Origin: Fuerstiella sp.
GTDB lineage: Bacteria; Planctomycetota; Planctomycetia; Planctomycetales; Planctomycetaceae
Reading direction: 5' to 3'
Assembly (NCBI GenBank): GCA_029245955.1
Contig: JAQWOH010000069.1
Coordinates: forward strand, 17,549-81,548
Length of the DNA: 64,000 nucleotides
Positions within the stretch are counted from its first letter, which is position 1; each line of letters opens with the position of its first letter. Both the position numbers and the translations under genes were made by a program. Shown in pieces: positions 56,227 through 64,000 of this stretch. The notes beneath the pieces are model-generated. The model did no database searches. It saw nothing but the letters and a program-made list of their open reading frames with translations, and was not told where the DNA came from.

Positions 56227-57896
56227 GCTTCCTGATCTCCTCCTGTTATCGTTGGTGGCGAACGAAATGCCTGCAGCCTCGGGCCGGCCACTGCAGCAAC
56301 AATCATGGCGAATATGAATATACCGATTAAGCAACTCACAACACCCTCCCGGTTTTCGTTGTCCCAGTACCCCTTTACGCCCAGTCCGAAGAAGACGACT
56401 GCAGAAACGACATTCATGGTGGTTAGCCAGGTCGGTGGCTGGAGTTCGTCAGGAAGCCAGCGACGGTCCATCCAGATCACGACAACACAAACCAAACCAC
56501 ATGCCAGGACGCCGGTGAAAAGATTGACCGGTGTCAGAATCGCAAGCAACAGCCGTGGTTTACTCTTTCTCACAACAGCAGCGGTTGGGCTGGTGGATTC
56601 CATGTCACCTGCCGAGATGGTCGACGTTGCCGCGCCGGCGACTGCCGTCGCCGTCAATTGTGCGTCCGGAGGCTCGACGTCAGCGGACTGCCGTACGAAC
56701 AGCCACCCCAGAATGGACAGAGCCAGCGGTGCGCACCAGCACAACACTCCACGCCGCAATCGTTGAGATCTATCGGTGGTCCATTCCAAGAAGAAGGATC
56801 GTACGATTTCGTCCGCAATGGCACAGGCGATCTCAATCGTTCCGTACAGCGTTCCCAGCATCGTCAGGAACGCGCCGGACACGTATAACGGCAGCAACAG
56901 CGGATGTATTTCCGTGACAAATCGAGCTTGCAGATTCAGCAGACTGTCCTCATCGGGCACGACTTCTTCGGGTCCCAGTATCATCGCTCCTGACGCCACG
57001 AACACCGCGCTGAATGCTACGACAAGGGTGAAACTGATTGCACAGTCGACCAACGGTGCGTTGATCCATTTTCGGACTTCGTGATTCGGATCATCTGCGA
57101 TCTGTTGCAGTTGTGCGGAAGTCGCTTTGCCCGGAAGAACCCCCCAGCTTTTTGCTCTGAGCCACGACGTATACGCCAGGTAATCGAATCCTGCGCCGCC
57201 GATGACTCCGACGTAGCGCGTCGTTTCTACCCAGACCGAATGCCTTGCGATCTCCGGATACTTCCCGGGCAGCCATTCCGGATACGACAGCGGCTGCGGT
57301 ACGACGCCCATAATCAACTGCAGCCAGTCCGGACTATACAGCACCAGTGTCAGTGCGGCGCAAACGACCAGTGCTGTGACTACGAACAATTGAATTCGTT
57401 CCAGCAGCGTATAACCCCCGGCAGCCGTGAGAATTATGATACCGACCAGAATACCGGCGCCCCAGAGATAGTCCATGGCTCCGTTAAATATTCCGCGGGT
57501 GCCGGTGAGCCACGATGTCAGATTGCCCAGAACTCCCGAATGAAAACTGATCCAGATCGGCATACAAACCGTCATCATCAGCAGCAGTGCGATCGGTAGC
57601 CATCCGCGGGGCCCCGGCAGATCGATCATACGTTCATAAGGGTGGACACCGGTCAAAATCATGTGGCGACTGGTCGACACCACCAGCCCCCACTTCAGCA
57701 GAGAAATGATCGTGAAAACAAACAGAATGTGATAGCCGAACAGTGCTCCGCCACGGGTCGAAAAAATCAGCTCGCCAGTCCCAATCGTGAGCGATGCAAT
57801 GATGGCACCCGGGCCGAAAACGAGTAGCCAGTCTGTCAGAGTACGAGGCAGTTGAGGTCGGTCCGGAGAATTGGATGCGGGTTCTGTCGCGTTCAT
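56223..57896 (-). CDS. Nramp-related membrane transporter
   Basis: A 557-residue integral membrane protein with about eleven hydrophobic segments, distantly Nramp-like. The first helix reads VFGPGAIIASLTIGTGELIFSTRGG, where classical Nramp transporters have the metal-binding DPGN; here it is GPGA. The helix that normally carries MPH has no such motif. Other blocks such as GWLPIALLLMMTVCMPIW and GGYTLLERIQLFVVTALVVC fit the fold. A low-complexity loop near residues 425-455 (Thr, Ala and Ser rich) is an oddity. Without the metal ligands, Mn2+ or Fe2+ transport is doubtful. Its stop codon overlaps the start of the broken cyclase-family gene. Confidence 0.78.
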   Translation of the reverse strand: MNATEPASNSPDRPQLPRTLTDWLLVFGPGAIIASLTIGTGELIFSTRGGALFGYHILFVFTIISLLKWGLVVSTSRHMILTGVHPYERMIDLPGPRGWLPIALLLMMTVCMPIWISFHSGVLGNLTSWLTGTRGIFNGAMDYLWGAGILVGIIILTAAGGYTLLERIQLFVVTALVVCAALTLVLYSPDWLQLIMGVVPQPLSYPEWLPGKYPEIARHSVWVETTRYVGVIGGAGFDYLAYTSWLRAKSWGVLPGKATSAQLQQIADDPNHEVRKWINAPLVDCAISFTLVVAFSAVFVASGAMILGPEEVVPDEDSLLNLQARFVTEIHPLLLPLYVSGAFLTMLGTLYGTIEIACAIADEIVRSFFLEWTTDRSQRLRRGVLCWCAPLALSILGWLFVRQSADVEPPDAQLTATAVAGAATSTISAGDMESTSPTAAVVRKSKPRLLLAILTPVNLFTGVLACGLVCVVVIWMDRRWLPDELQPPTWLTTMNVVSAVVFFGLGVKGYWDNENREGVVSCLIGIFIFAMIVAAVAGPRLQAFRSPPTITGGDQEA

Positions 57897-58139
57897 AATG
57901 GCTCACTTGTTGCACGTTGTGGACACGCCCCGCGGTGCCATCACCGGAATTCTGTGAGTTGTACTTCAGCCACGTGCCAGTGCACCTGATTATACAACCG
58001 TGCCTGTTCTCCGATACTGTGCAGCCGGAATGACGAGTCTGGCAGAGTGTGTCATGTTTCGGAGGTTGATCCGGACGGAAATGTCCTGCCGGCGAGAGGC
58101 TTTTGTGTCTGTCAACTCGGCACCCGAGGGCCTGTCTCA

Positions 58140-58425
58140 TTTCCATACTGGCCAGTTGATCGCCCGTCGTCTGGTGTTGTTGCTGGTTCTTGTTCTTTCG
58201 GTACCGAAAGAACATACCACTCGCTGTTCGGCTGACGAGTATGAAACGCGAGTTCGTTGAGTTCATGATTTCCCATCACCGCGCGTCTGTACCTGTCCTC
58301 AACGGTCGCCCTGTCGATTTGGATAGCGTCGGCGATCTCCGGATTCTGTCGATGAAGTCTCCCGCGGATACTACGTGACGATCCATGTCTCGAAAGCCAT
58401 AGCCGCTCCGTGTTTCCTGAGCCGT
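58140..58425 (-). pseudogene. Relic of a PrpE/ApaH-like metallophosphatase
   Basis: Leftward frames contain SAGDFIDRNPEIADAIQIDR (the GDxxDR motif) and AVMGNHELNELAFHTR (GNHE motif), as in bacterial PrpE-type phosphatases and polynucleotide kinase-phosphatases. After HTRQPNSEWY the similarity switches frame to FRYRKNKNQQQHQTTGDQLA. No start or intact end exists. The 24-bp palindrome at 58191-58214 lies at this frame change. Confidence 0.7.
58191..58214. repeat. Perfect 24-bp palindrome
   Basis: TGTTCTTTCGGT followed immediately by its exact reverse complement. It lies in the phosphatase relic, where the frame that reads MFFRYRKNKN keeps family-like residues, so it may simply derive from coding sequence. 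It could still act as a regulator site or a hairpin with no loop. Confidence 0.9.
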
Positions 58426-58660
58426 GCTGTTAGATCGTTATTGCCACCATGCCCGGTTTCAGTATCTGCGACCCACCGTTGCCGGGTTCCGTACTGACCA
58501 CCAGCATACTGATGATCATCGAAGGAATCGGTGATCACGTAGATTCCGGTGACGCTGGACAGCGCCGCCCGCCATGACGGGGTCTTTTCGCTGATAATCG
58601 TTCTAAGCTGAGAGAACGTTCGCAGGGCATTATTGAACCCAGGGAACGCTCACGTGGTCA
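58371..58660 (-). pseudogene. GIY-YIG nuclease domain relic
   Basis: One minus-strand frame from about 58660 to a TAG at 58371-58373 reads FNNALRTFSQLRTIISEK, WRAALSSVTGIYVITDSF, DDHQYAGGQYGTRQRWV and TETGHGGNNDLTARLRKHG. The first core strand is G-I-Y and the second is Q-Y-A-G-G, in place of the canonical Y-I-G/Y-V-G. The order and the GHGGN block are typical of a bacterial GIY-YIG subfamily. No start codon is available (an in-frame TGA lies just upstream) and the C-terminus merges into the phosphatase relic. Confidence 0.65.
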
Positions 58661-59185
58661 TCCGTTCACTGCGAATGGATTTAACCGGAAGATCCGCACC
58701 ATCATGCTTGCCAACACTCCGGTGGACGTGTTTCTCTTCCGGTTATGTGCCGCACGCAACACATACAGGATTCAACGGGGCGTGGAATTAAAAGACATTC
58801 GGCCACAAGGAATGTGCGATCGGGGGGGCGGACCGTAAACATAAGTTCCCTGAAAAGGACCTTCGTCTAAACAATACGCAACTGTTTTCCTGTATTCCAA
58901 TTGACGCAACATGTTGAAGAGCGGTCGGTTATCGTGAATTGACAGCTCCGCGGGACGGATCGGTCGGCTGAGACTCTCTTCGAAGTCCGGACAAAACCGT
59001 CAACGGCCTGTCGTGGAGGTCTTTGGTCGCAGTTCCAGTGAGATCCCGGCCCAATCAACAAAAACACAGAAATCTCCTGCACGAAAATTTCCCCAGCCTG
59101 CACTCATTTGATGAAACCGGTTTAAGACTCTATTCGCTGCGGCAGTTGACATTTCACCAATTTAATTTCAAGAATGAGGTTAGTC
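58661..59185. other. Gap before the small exported protein gene
   Basis: About 525 bp with no gene I can support. Short frames have no family character, and I noticed no repeat. Confidence 0.4.
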
Positions 59186-59623
59186 ATGAGCCAACTGAAA
59201 ACGATTACTAGTGTGTGTGCTGTTGTCCTTGGAACCGCGTTGAACGCTCAGGCCCACGTCAATCCGGAGGATGTGGCGGAAAGGTGTGTGAAACATGTAG
59301 ACAGTGTGGCGGAGCGTGCCCAGACTGTTATCGCCGATGATACGCAGGAGTGTGCCCAAAAAATTCGTCGTTTGATCCGTGCGGGGCGGGTTGAGGCGGC
59401 GCATGCTGTGGCTCGCAAGTGTGCTAAGGACGCACAGCGTGTCGTCAGACTCGCGGCGGTTGAAATCACAACCACCTGCGATGGTTGCGTTCGCTATCTG
59501 GACAGTGTCGGTGCTTTTCAACTCGCTCGGCGCGTTATAAACTACTGTAAAGATACTGTTGCGGGTTTTGACGAACTGCTTGCTCGCCAGCAGCAGATAC
59601 TCGTCGACGCCTTGAGGGGGTAA
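59186..59623 (+). CDS. Small exported helical protein, unknown function
   Basis: A 145-residue protein. GAGG lies six bases before ATG 59186, and a signal peptide (TITSVCAVVLGTALNAQAH) follows. The mature part is helical with six cysteines spread in pairs: AERCVKHVDSVAERAQ, TQECAQKIRRLIRAGR, VARKCAKDAQRVVRLA, TTCDGCVRYLDSV and VINYCKDTV. Regular spacing suggests disulfide-linked helices in the periplasm or covalent haem is not implied (no CxxCH). It lies just ahead of the sigma factor gene on the same strand, 62 bp away, so co-regulation is possible. Confidence 0.7.
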   Translation: MSQLKTITSVCAVVLGTALNAQAHVNPEDVAERCVKHVDSVAERAQTVIADDTQECAQKIRRLIRAGRVEAAHAVARKCAKDAQRVVRLAAVEITTTCDGCVRYLDSVGAFQLARRVINYCKDTVAGFDELLARQQQILVDALRG

Positions 59624-59644
59624 TCGCTCTGCCCAGGAACCTTC

Positions 59645-59690
59645 ATGTTAAGCGACATTCGTCACGGCCGGACACTGGTCCGGCCGTGAC
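59645..59690 (+). promoter_or_regulatory. Leader with 14-codon ORF and hairpin over the sigma factor start
   Basis: Perfect 13-bp arms (59661-59673 and 59678-59690, GTCACGGCCGGAC) enclose a 4-nt loop. The right arm includes the GTG start at 59686. A short frame from ATG 59645 encodes MLSDIRHGRTLVRP and ends in a TGA overlapping that GTG (GTGA). Together this could hide the start in RNA and open it when ribosomes translate the short frame. It could also end the upstream transcript, but no U-tract follows. Confidence 0.55.
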
Positions 59691-60288
59691 TGAGCCGCCG
59701 CACCAGAGTGATCCAATCGATGAGGATCTGGCTCTGGTGCAGCGGCTTCTCGCGCGTGATGAAGCTGCCTGGACCGATTTTATTTCCCGCTATGATCGGC
59801 TGGTGCAGTCACGGATTGCGACTGCCTGTCGGGAAACGGGTCGCAATGTCGGAATGATCGAACTGATCGATGAAATCAGTGCTGAGGTCTACACGGCCCT
59901 GACCGAATTCGACATGAAGATACTGCGAAGTTTTGCAGGAGGGAGTCGGTTGTCGACATGGCTCTCGGTGATCGTTCGTCGCCTTGCTTTGCGGCAAATC
60001 TCCCGACTGAATCGTCTGCCCGTCAATGTCGACCCGGAACTGTTTCAGAAGTTGCAGGTGACCGATGGGGATGAGTCGGCGGATCCGGAACGTCTGCAGC
60101 AGATTGCTCAGGCCCGGGTGCGGTTATCTCCGAACGATCAACTCGTTCTGCGTTTGTTTTATGACGAATCGAGATCTTACGAAGAAATTGCCGAACTGCT
60201 GAAGATCAGCGTCAACACCGTTGGTCCAAAGCTCGATCGTGCGAGGCGTCGGTTGAAAACAGTCCTTGAACGCCCTCCCGACGGCTGA
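59686..60288 (+). CDS. ECF-type RNA polymerase sigma factor
   Basis: A 200-residue sigma-70-family factor. Region 2 covers about residues 25-105: DEAAWTDFISRYDRLVQSRI, DEISAEVYTALTEFDMKIL and STWLSVIVRRLALRQISR, which contact core polymerase and the -10 element. Region 4 covers about 145-195: LSPNDQLVLRLFYDESRSYEE and IAELLKISVNTVGPKLDRAR, a helix-turn-helix for the -35 element. No ATG is available; the GTG at 59686 is the first in-frame start and sits in a hairpin. The following gene, 69 bp downstream, encodes a membrane protein that may be its anti-sigma partner. Confidence 0.88.
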   Translation: MTEPPHQSDPIDEDLALVQRLLARDEAAWTDFISRYDRLVQSRIATACRETGRNVGMIELIDEISAEVYTALTEFDMKILRSFAGGSRLSTWLSVIVRRLALRQISRLNRLPVNVDPELFQKLQVTDGDESADPERLQQIAQARVRLSPNDQLVLRLFYDESRSYEEIAELLKISVNTVGPKLDRARRRLKTVLERPPDG

Positions 60289-60357
60289 TGTTATCGTAGC
60301 TTGTGACTTTTTATCCCAACTAATTTCTTTGCAATCACTTCTATCCTTCGTGCAACC

Positions 60358-62412
60358 ATGTCCGTGGCTTCATCCAACCTGATCAGTCTGTTGCGTCTGC
60401 TGGACAATGATTTGTCAGCAGACACAGCGATCAGGCTGCGCCAGCGGCTGGAAAACGAATCTCAGTTTGCGGACCAGTACCGCCAGCTTGTGAGGGTGGT
60501 AAAGGCCGCCGCTACGCCCGAAGAACTGCTTGAACATGTCGATGAGACGGATCCATTTGACGTCGCTCGGTTCGTTGAGGGCAATCTGTCGGATGCAGAA
60601 CTGTCGAACTTCGAGCAGCGATGCTGGGCATCGGAGAGTCTGCTGAGGGAAGTCGTTTCAGCGTGGAAAGCGACCCAGGACGTAAGTCTGCTGGAAACTG
60701 TGGCCGGGAGTGAGGCTCGAGCCCGTGCGATCGTTTCCGGGTTAGCAGATGTACCGGAGTCAACCGGGCTGTCGACGGTGAAAGAGGCAGCCGGCAATTC
60801 GTCTTCCGGGACAGGCAGTTCACATCCGGTAACAACTCCAGCCGAAGTCCGCCTGAAGGAATCAGAAGTTGGTGATCTGCCATACTTATTCGTGGATCCC
60901 GTGCCAGTGGTTATCAAGAGGTCTCATCGTGATTCCCGTCTTGTTGCTGCTGCTGCAACCGCCGTCCTTGCGGCGCTCATTGCTGTGTTTTGGTACTGGC
61001 AGCCCGTTACTCAGGAGTTCGTCCAGTCTGATGAAGACGAGATTCCGCGTATCGAGTCTCCACAGACAAAGAAACCACGCGACCAGCGTCAGGAAGTCGT
61101 TCAGGATGATTCGAGTGAATTGCAAATGCCGAACGACTCAGTTCGACAGTCACCGCAGGGTTCGCCGCCGCTTAATAAGCCCGATACAAAGATCGTTGAG
61201 GATACTCGTCCGGGAATGAATCCAGGACTGTCGCCCCCGCTGCCTGTCAAGGATGACTCTGCTACGATGCCACTGGAAGAACAGGCAGTGCTTGTCGTCA
61301 ACTGGTCGAAAACCGATGGCGTGGCCGCCGCAAGATCAGCGCAAACAGATATCTGGAGTGGTATCCAGAGCCGATCGGCCTCCGGGCTCTGGACGTCGAA
61401 TGATCGGTCGCAGTTGCTGACCCTGTCATACAGCCGTGTTTCGGGAGAGCTTTCGGGTGGCGCGACAATGATTGCCGATGCGAATTCATTGATCGAAATC
61501 ACTGCTCAAAATACGGACAGCCCGGATATAGAATCCACCAATGATTCATTACTCACTCCACTGCTGACGGTTCATCGTGGCCGGCTGGCGATTGAAGGGC
61601 TGAAAGCCGGACAACGGCTGCTCGTTCAGTTGGTCGATCGGATGCTTGATGTCGAAGCTACTCGGGACAACACCACGATCGCTCTGGAGCGTGGTGTCGG
61701 CGAAACCGTGCTGGCTGCCTATCGCGGCTCCGTACGGGCTGACGATCGCGGATTTACAACCCGTTCATGGGGCCGATTCAGTGTCTCGGGTGAGGTCACA
61801 GCCTTTCGTCCGAAAGAAGAAGAGTCTACCGAGTGGTATCGACCTCCAAGAGACCCGGTCTTTCCAGCGGCGACAGTGTGTGCGGCGTTCAACACGGCTG
61901 CTGACTTTGCACAGGTGGCCGTTCAGTTTGAAACATCCACCGATGATACTATCGGCACAATTGCTTCTCAGGCGGCCCTGACCTGTGCCGTTGGTGCAGC
62001 GCAGACGATCCCCACGGCCCTGGCCGGCCGGCTGGCTGGTTCAGCAAACGAGGCACATCGGAATGCGCTGATTCAGTGGCTCGTCAGCCGCTTCCGCGAA
62101 AACGCAGTTGTTGGTGAAAAAGACCTGCGATTAATCTGCCGTATTCAAAAGATTGACCCGGCCACGATGGCCGCGATGCTGGGCTGGTTTCGTGCGGCAA
62201 TGCTTAGCCAGCCTCCAACATCAGCGCAGTTAACCGAACTGGTGCGTGGACTGCGTGATACATCGCCTTTGTTTACCCGACAATGCGCCAAGACGTTTCT
62301 GCAGCAGATCCTTAACGATCCGTTATCTGAGTATTCGGCGGCGGCTCCAGGGAATCGTGCCGTTTCCAGCATCATTGGCAAAGTCAGAACTTGGCAGCAG
62401 TCGAATAAGTAG
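60358..62412 (+). CDS. Membrane-anchored protein with zinc-finger-free anti-sigma-like head and FecR-like domain
   Basis: A 684-residue protein directly after the sigma factor. Residues 1-130 are helical and acidic (LDNDLSADTAIRLRQRLENE, FDVARFVEGNLSDAELSNFE), like the cytoplasmic head of anti-sigma factors. One membrane helix spans about 197-216 (LVAAAATAVLAALIAVFWYW). A Pro/Gln/Asp-rich linker follows to about residue 310, then a beta-rich region (LTVHRGRLAIEGLKAGQRLL, TTIALERGVGETVLAAYRGS) resembling FecR-type domains, and a helical end. This layout suggests it holds the sigma factor at the membrane and releases it on an envelope signal. That role is inferred from position and shape. Confidence 0.68.
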   Translation: MSVASSNLISLLRLLDNDLSADTAIRLRQRLENESQFADQYRQLVRVVKAAATPEELLEHVDETDPFDVARFVEGNLSDAELSNFEQRCWASESLLREVVSAWKATQDVSLLETVAGSEARARAIVSGLADVPESTGLSTVKEAAGNSSSGTGSSHPVTTPAEVRLKESEVGDLPYLFVDPVPVVIKRSHRDSRLVAAAATAVLAALIAVFWYWQPVTQEFVQSDEDEIPRIESPQTKKPRDQRQEVVQDDSSELQMPNDSVRQSPQGSPPLNKPDTKIVEDTRPGMNPGLSPPLPVKDDSATMPLEEQAVLVVNWSKTDGVAAARSAQTDIWSGIQSRSASGLWTSNDRSQLLTLSYSRVSGELSGGATMIADANSLIEITAQNTDSPDIESTNDSLLTPLLTVHRGRLAIEGLKAGQRLLVQLVDRMLDVEATRDNTTIALERGVGETVLAAYRGSVRADDRGFTTRSWGRFSVSGEVTAFRPKEEESTEWYRPPRDPVFPAATVCAAFNTAADFAQVAVQFETSTDDTIGTIASQAALTCAVGAAQTIPTALAGRLAGSANEAHRNALIQWLVSRFRENAVVGEKDLRLICRIQKIDPATMAAMLGWFRAAMLSQPPTSAQLTELVRGLRDTSPLFTRQCAKTFLQQILNDPLSEYSAAAPGNRAVSSIIGKVRTWQQSNK

Positions 62413-62539
62413 CAACGTATATGGCGGTCAGAAAACAGGGCGCATAGGGCATCCGAAACGCAGCGAACATTTGAACAGGCCTATAGGAAGTCCTGCCAGA
62501 AAAACAGTGTTTTCGCAGTTCTGAAGATCAGCCTGTCAC

Positions 62540-63043
62540 TGTTCTTCCTGACCTGCCCCCCCCGAATCGGCAAACCGTTGTGGTTCCTGCCGTAGCGTCG
62601 TAATCCCACGCAGTTTGTAGTGGTCATCCGTACGCATCCGCTGAAATCCACTGCGCGCAGGCTGGCGCTCGTCACCCTCCGGCCAAAATGGTCTGCCAGC
62701 CGTTGGCAGCTGCCGATGCACTCAGTGAAGTGTCGCTGAGTGATATCTCCACGATCGCTCCGTTCTTCCTGCGAACCAAGGTCAAGGTTGATTGTGTCCG
62801 CTACTGTGATGGACCCTCAGCCTGTTCCTTCAGTTGCCGCCCGGAATCTCTGCCGGTACAGATGTCATTAATCTGGTGAAGACAGGTTTGCAGTGCCGCA
62901 TCGGCATCGTCTCACTTACCAAAATGCAACGGTTTGCGGTTAATTTTCTCAGCCCACTGTCCATTTGGATAAGCAAACAAAGGAAACTCATCGTGCGGCT
63001 TATCAGGCTTGGTTTTCTTGCTATCATCCGCCTTCGTTGGCAT
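62540..63043 (-). pseudogene. Relic of a planctomycete tyrosine integrase (N-terminal half)
   Basis: The leftward reading from ATG 63043 gives KPDKPHDEFPLFAYPNGQWA then EKINRKPLHFGK, a TGA at 62912-62914, and DDADAALQTCLHQINDIC in the same frame up to a TAG at 62801-62803. This is the arm-binding N-terminus of planctomycete phage-type integrases, where the stop position is normally Trp (FGxWDD). Other frames then carry RGDITQRHFTECIGSCQRLA and DHFGRRVTSASLRAVDF, the core-binding domain. No catalytic domain is found. It points away from the tRNA-Lys at 63169. Confidence 0.78.
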
Positions 63044-63168
63044 AAATGGTTTCCGGGTATCGGGGTTGTTAATCACGATTGGAGCCGCCGAACGGGTATC
63101 GTACCTGGTAGCTTAAGTCGTCTTACTAGAACCCAATATCCCGGAAGTTCAGTGTTTTGTCAGCTTCA

Positions 63169-63241
<73 letters not shown>

Positions 63242-63300
63242 CTCTTGTAACTCTTTGCCATTCCGTGACTTACGGAAACCTGCCGCGTCGGCAGTGTGGT

Positions 63301-63336
63301 GTGAAACGGTTCGACTACTCGTTTCACTACCCTTTT
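63301..63336 (+). terminator. Probable tRNA-Lys terminator
   Basis: Arms GTGAAACG (63301-63308) and CGTTTCAC (63320-63327) with an 11-nt loop precede a T5 run at about 63332-63336. It sits 60 bp past the tRNA, before the integrase start. Confidence 0.65.
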
Positions 63337-63353
63337 TATGGGAACCACACGCC

Positions 63354-64000
63354 ATGAAACGCATTCCGAAGTACTCGCTGCACAAAGCGACCGGCCAGGC
63401 ACTTGTCCGAATTAACGGCAAGGCTATCTACCTGGGTGAGCACGGCTCTGAAGATTCGAAAGCCAAATACGACCGACTGATCGCGAAGTGGCTGACCGGC
63501 GAAAAGCGCAGTGCCCCGTCTGGCCTTACGATCGCGCGACTCTGCCTGAAGTACGTCGACGAGCACGTTAAGTCTTATTACGTTAAGAACGGCCGGCAGA
63601 CCTCTGAAGTGTCCTCAATTCAGGCCGCCCTGCGCCCCCTCGTTAAGAAATTTGGGCGGACTCAAGTGACGGACTTCGGCCCCATGAAGCTGAAGCAGGT
63701 CCGGCAGGTCATGATGGATCGTGGCATCGTTCGCACCAGCATCAATCGAAACATCGGCCGCATTCGACGAATGTTCAAATAGGGTGTCGAAAACGAGCTG
63801 GTGGACCCAGCCGTTCACACGGCTCTGACGGCTCTCGTTGGTCTGCGGTATGGCCGATCACCGGCTACGGAAAGTTCACCTGTCCTGCCTGTTCCTGACG
63901 CTCACATCGAGGCTGTAAAGCCCCAAGTAAGTCGGCAGGTGTGGGCCATGATTCAACTGCAGCTCGCCAGCGGCATGCGTCCTGGTGAGGTCCGCATCAT
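63354..64000 (+). pseudogene. Tyrosine integrase with an in-frame amber stop, continuing past the window
   Basis: From ATG 63354 the frame reads KYSLHKATGQALVRINGKAI and YLGEHGSEDSKAKYDRLIA (arm-binding domain), then the core-binding region ending INRNIGRIRRMFK. A TAG at 63780-63782 follows, and the same frame continues without further lesion: GVENELVDPAVHTALTALVG, VPDAHIEAVKPQVSRQV, WAMIQLQLASGMRPGEVRII. Homologues normally have Trp at the stop (FKWGVENEL), so TGG has become TAG. The Arg of GMRPGEV (codon 63978-63980) is the first catalytic residue; the rest lies beyond 64000. It starts 112 bp after the tRNA-Lys, the usual place for an integrase of a tRNA-inserted element. Confidence 0.85.

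Overview
The window reads as one stretch of a Planctomycetota chromosome. The case rests on its gene families: several secreted sulfatases, two Tat-exported DUF1501 proteins, an FG-GAP/ASPIC-UnbV protein, a kinase with a TPR-like tail, a sigma factor paired with a large membrane-anchored protein, and many weak ribosome binding sites. This is inferred from protein content, with no marker gene such as rRNA to fix the genus.

Layout. 1-9999: a frame-broken sulfatase, a 1158-residue protein that looks like a PPi-type PEP carboxykinase, and a fused 5-oxoprolinase. 10067-18647: divergent hemH and metK, a membrane protein with a long low-complexity tail, a two-gene hydroxyproline operon (4-hydroxyproline epimerase then FAD oxidoreductase, ATGA overlap) and a CRTAC1-like protein. 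19007-25965: a truncated POTRA protein, a 2x[4Fe-4S] ferredoxin, trxB, a Tyr/Gly-rich secreted protein, a multiply broken nuclease/phosphatase gene and an RmlD-like reductase. 26001-35640: a coupled sulfatase-metallophosphoesterase pair, a PilZ protein, a Flp-like membrane protein, a PcrA/UvrD helicase, pyrC and a decayed membrane-protein gene. 35840-48071: a GH71/99-like protein, an aldo/keto reductase, a WD40 relic, an EIIA-SLC4 fusion anion transporter, two convergent DUF1501 genes, a Thr-rich secreted protein and an esterase pair. 48430-57896: a serine/threonine kinase, an outer-membrane-like protein, an FHA-GAF-adenylate/guanylate cyclase and an Nramp-like transporter followed by relics of its former operon partners. 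57897-64000: phosphatase and GIY-YIG relics, a small Cys-containing exported protein, the sigma factor and its membrane partner, and a tRNA-Lys flanked by two broken tyrosine integrases.

Two themes stand out. First, gene decay is frequent: about eleven loci show frameshifts, in-frame stops or truncation while still carrying recognisable family motifs, and both integrases at the tRNA-Lys have a stop codon where their family normally has Trp. Whether this is real erosion or base-level error cannot be settled from one sequence. Second, several intergenic gaps hold long perfect hairpins with 4-nt loops and no U-tract; one of them covers the GTG start of the sigma factor.

The most interesting single loci are the EIIA-SLC4 fusion (39819-41870), the probable PPi-PEPCK (2463-5939), the sigma-factor leader (59645-59690) and the tRNA-Lys integration site (62540-64000), whose element continues past the right edge.
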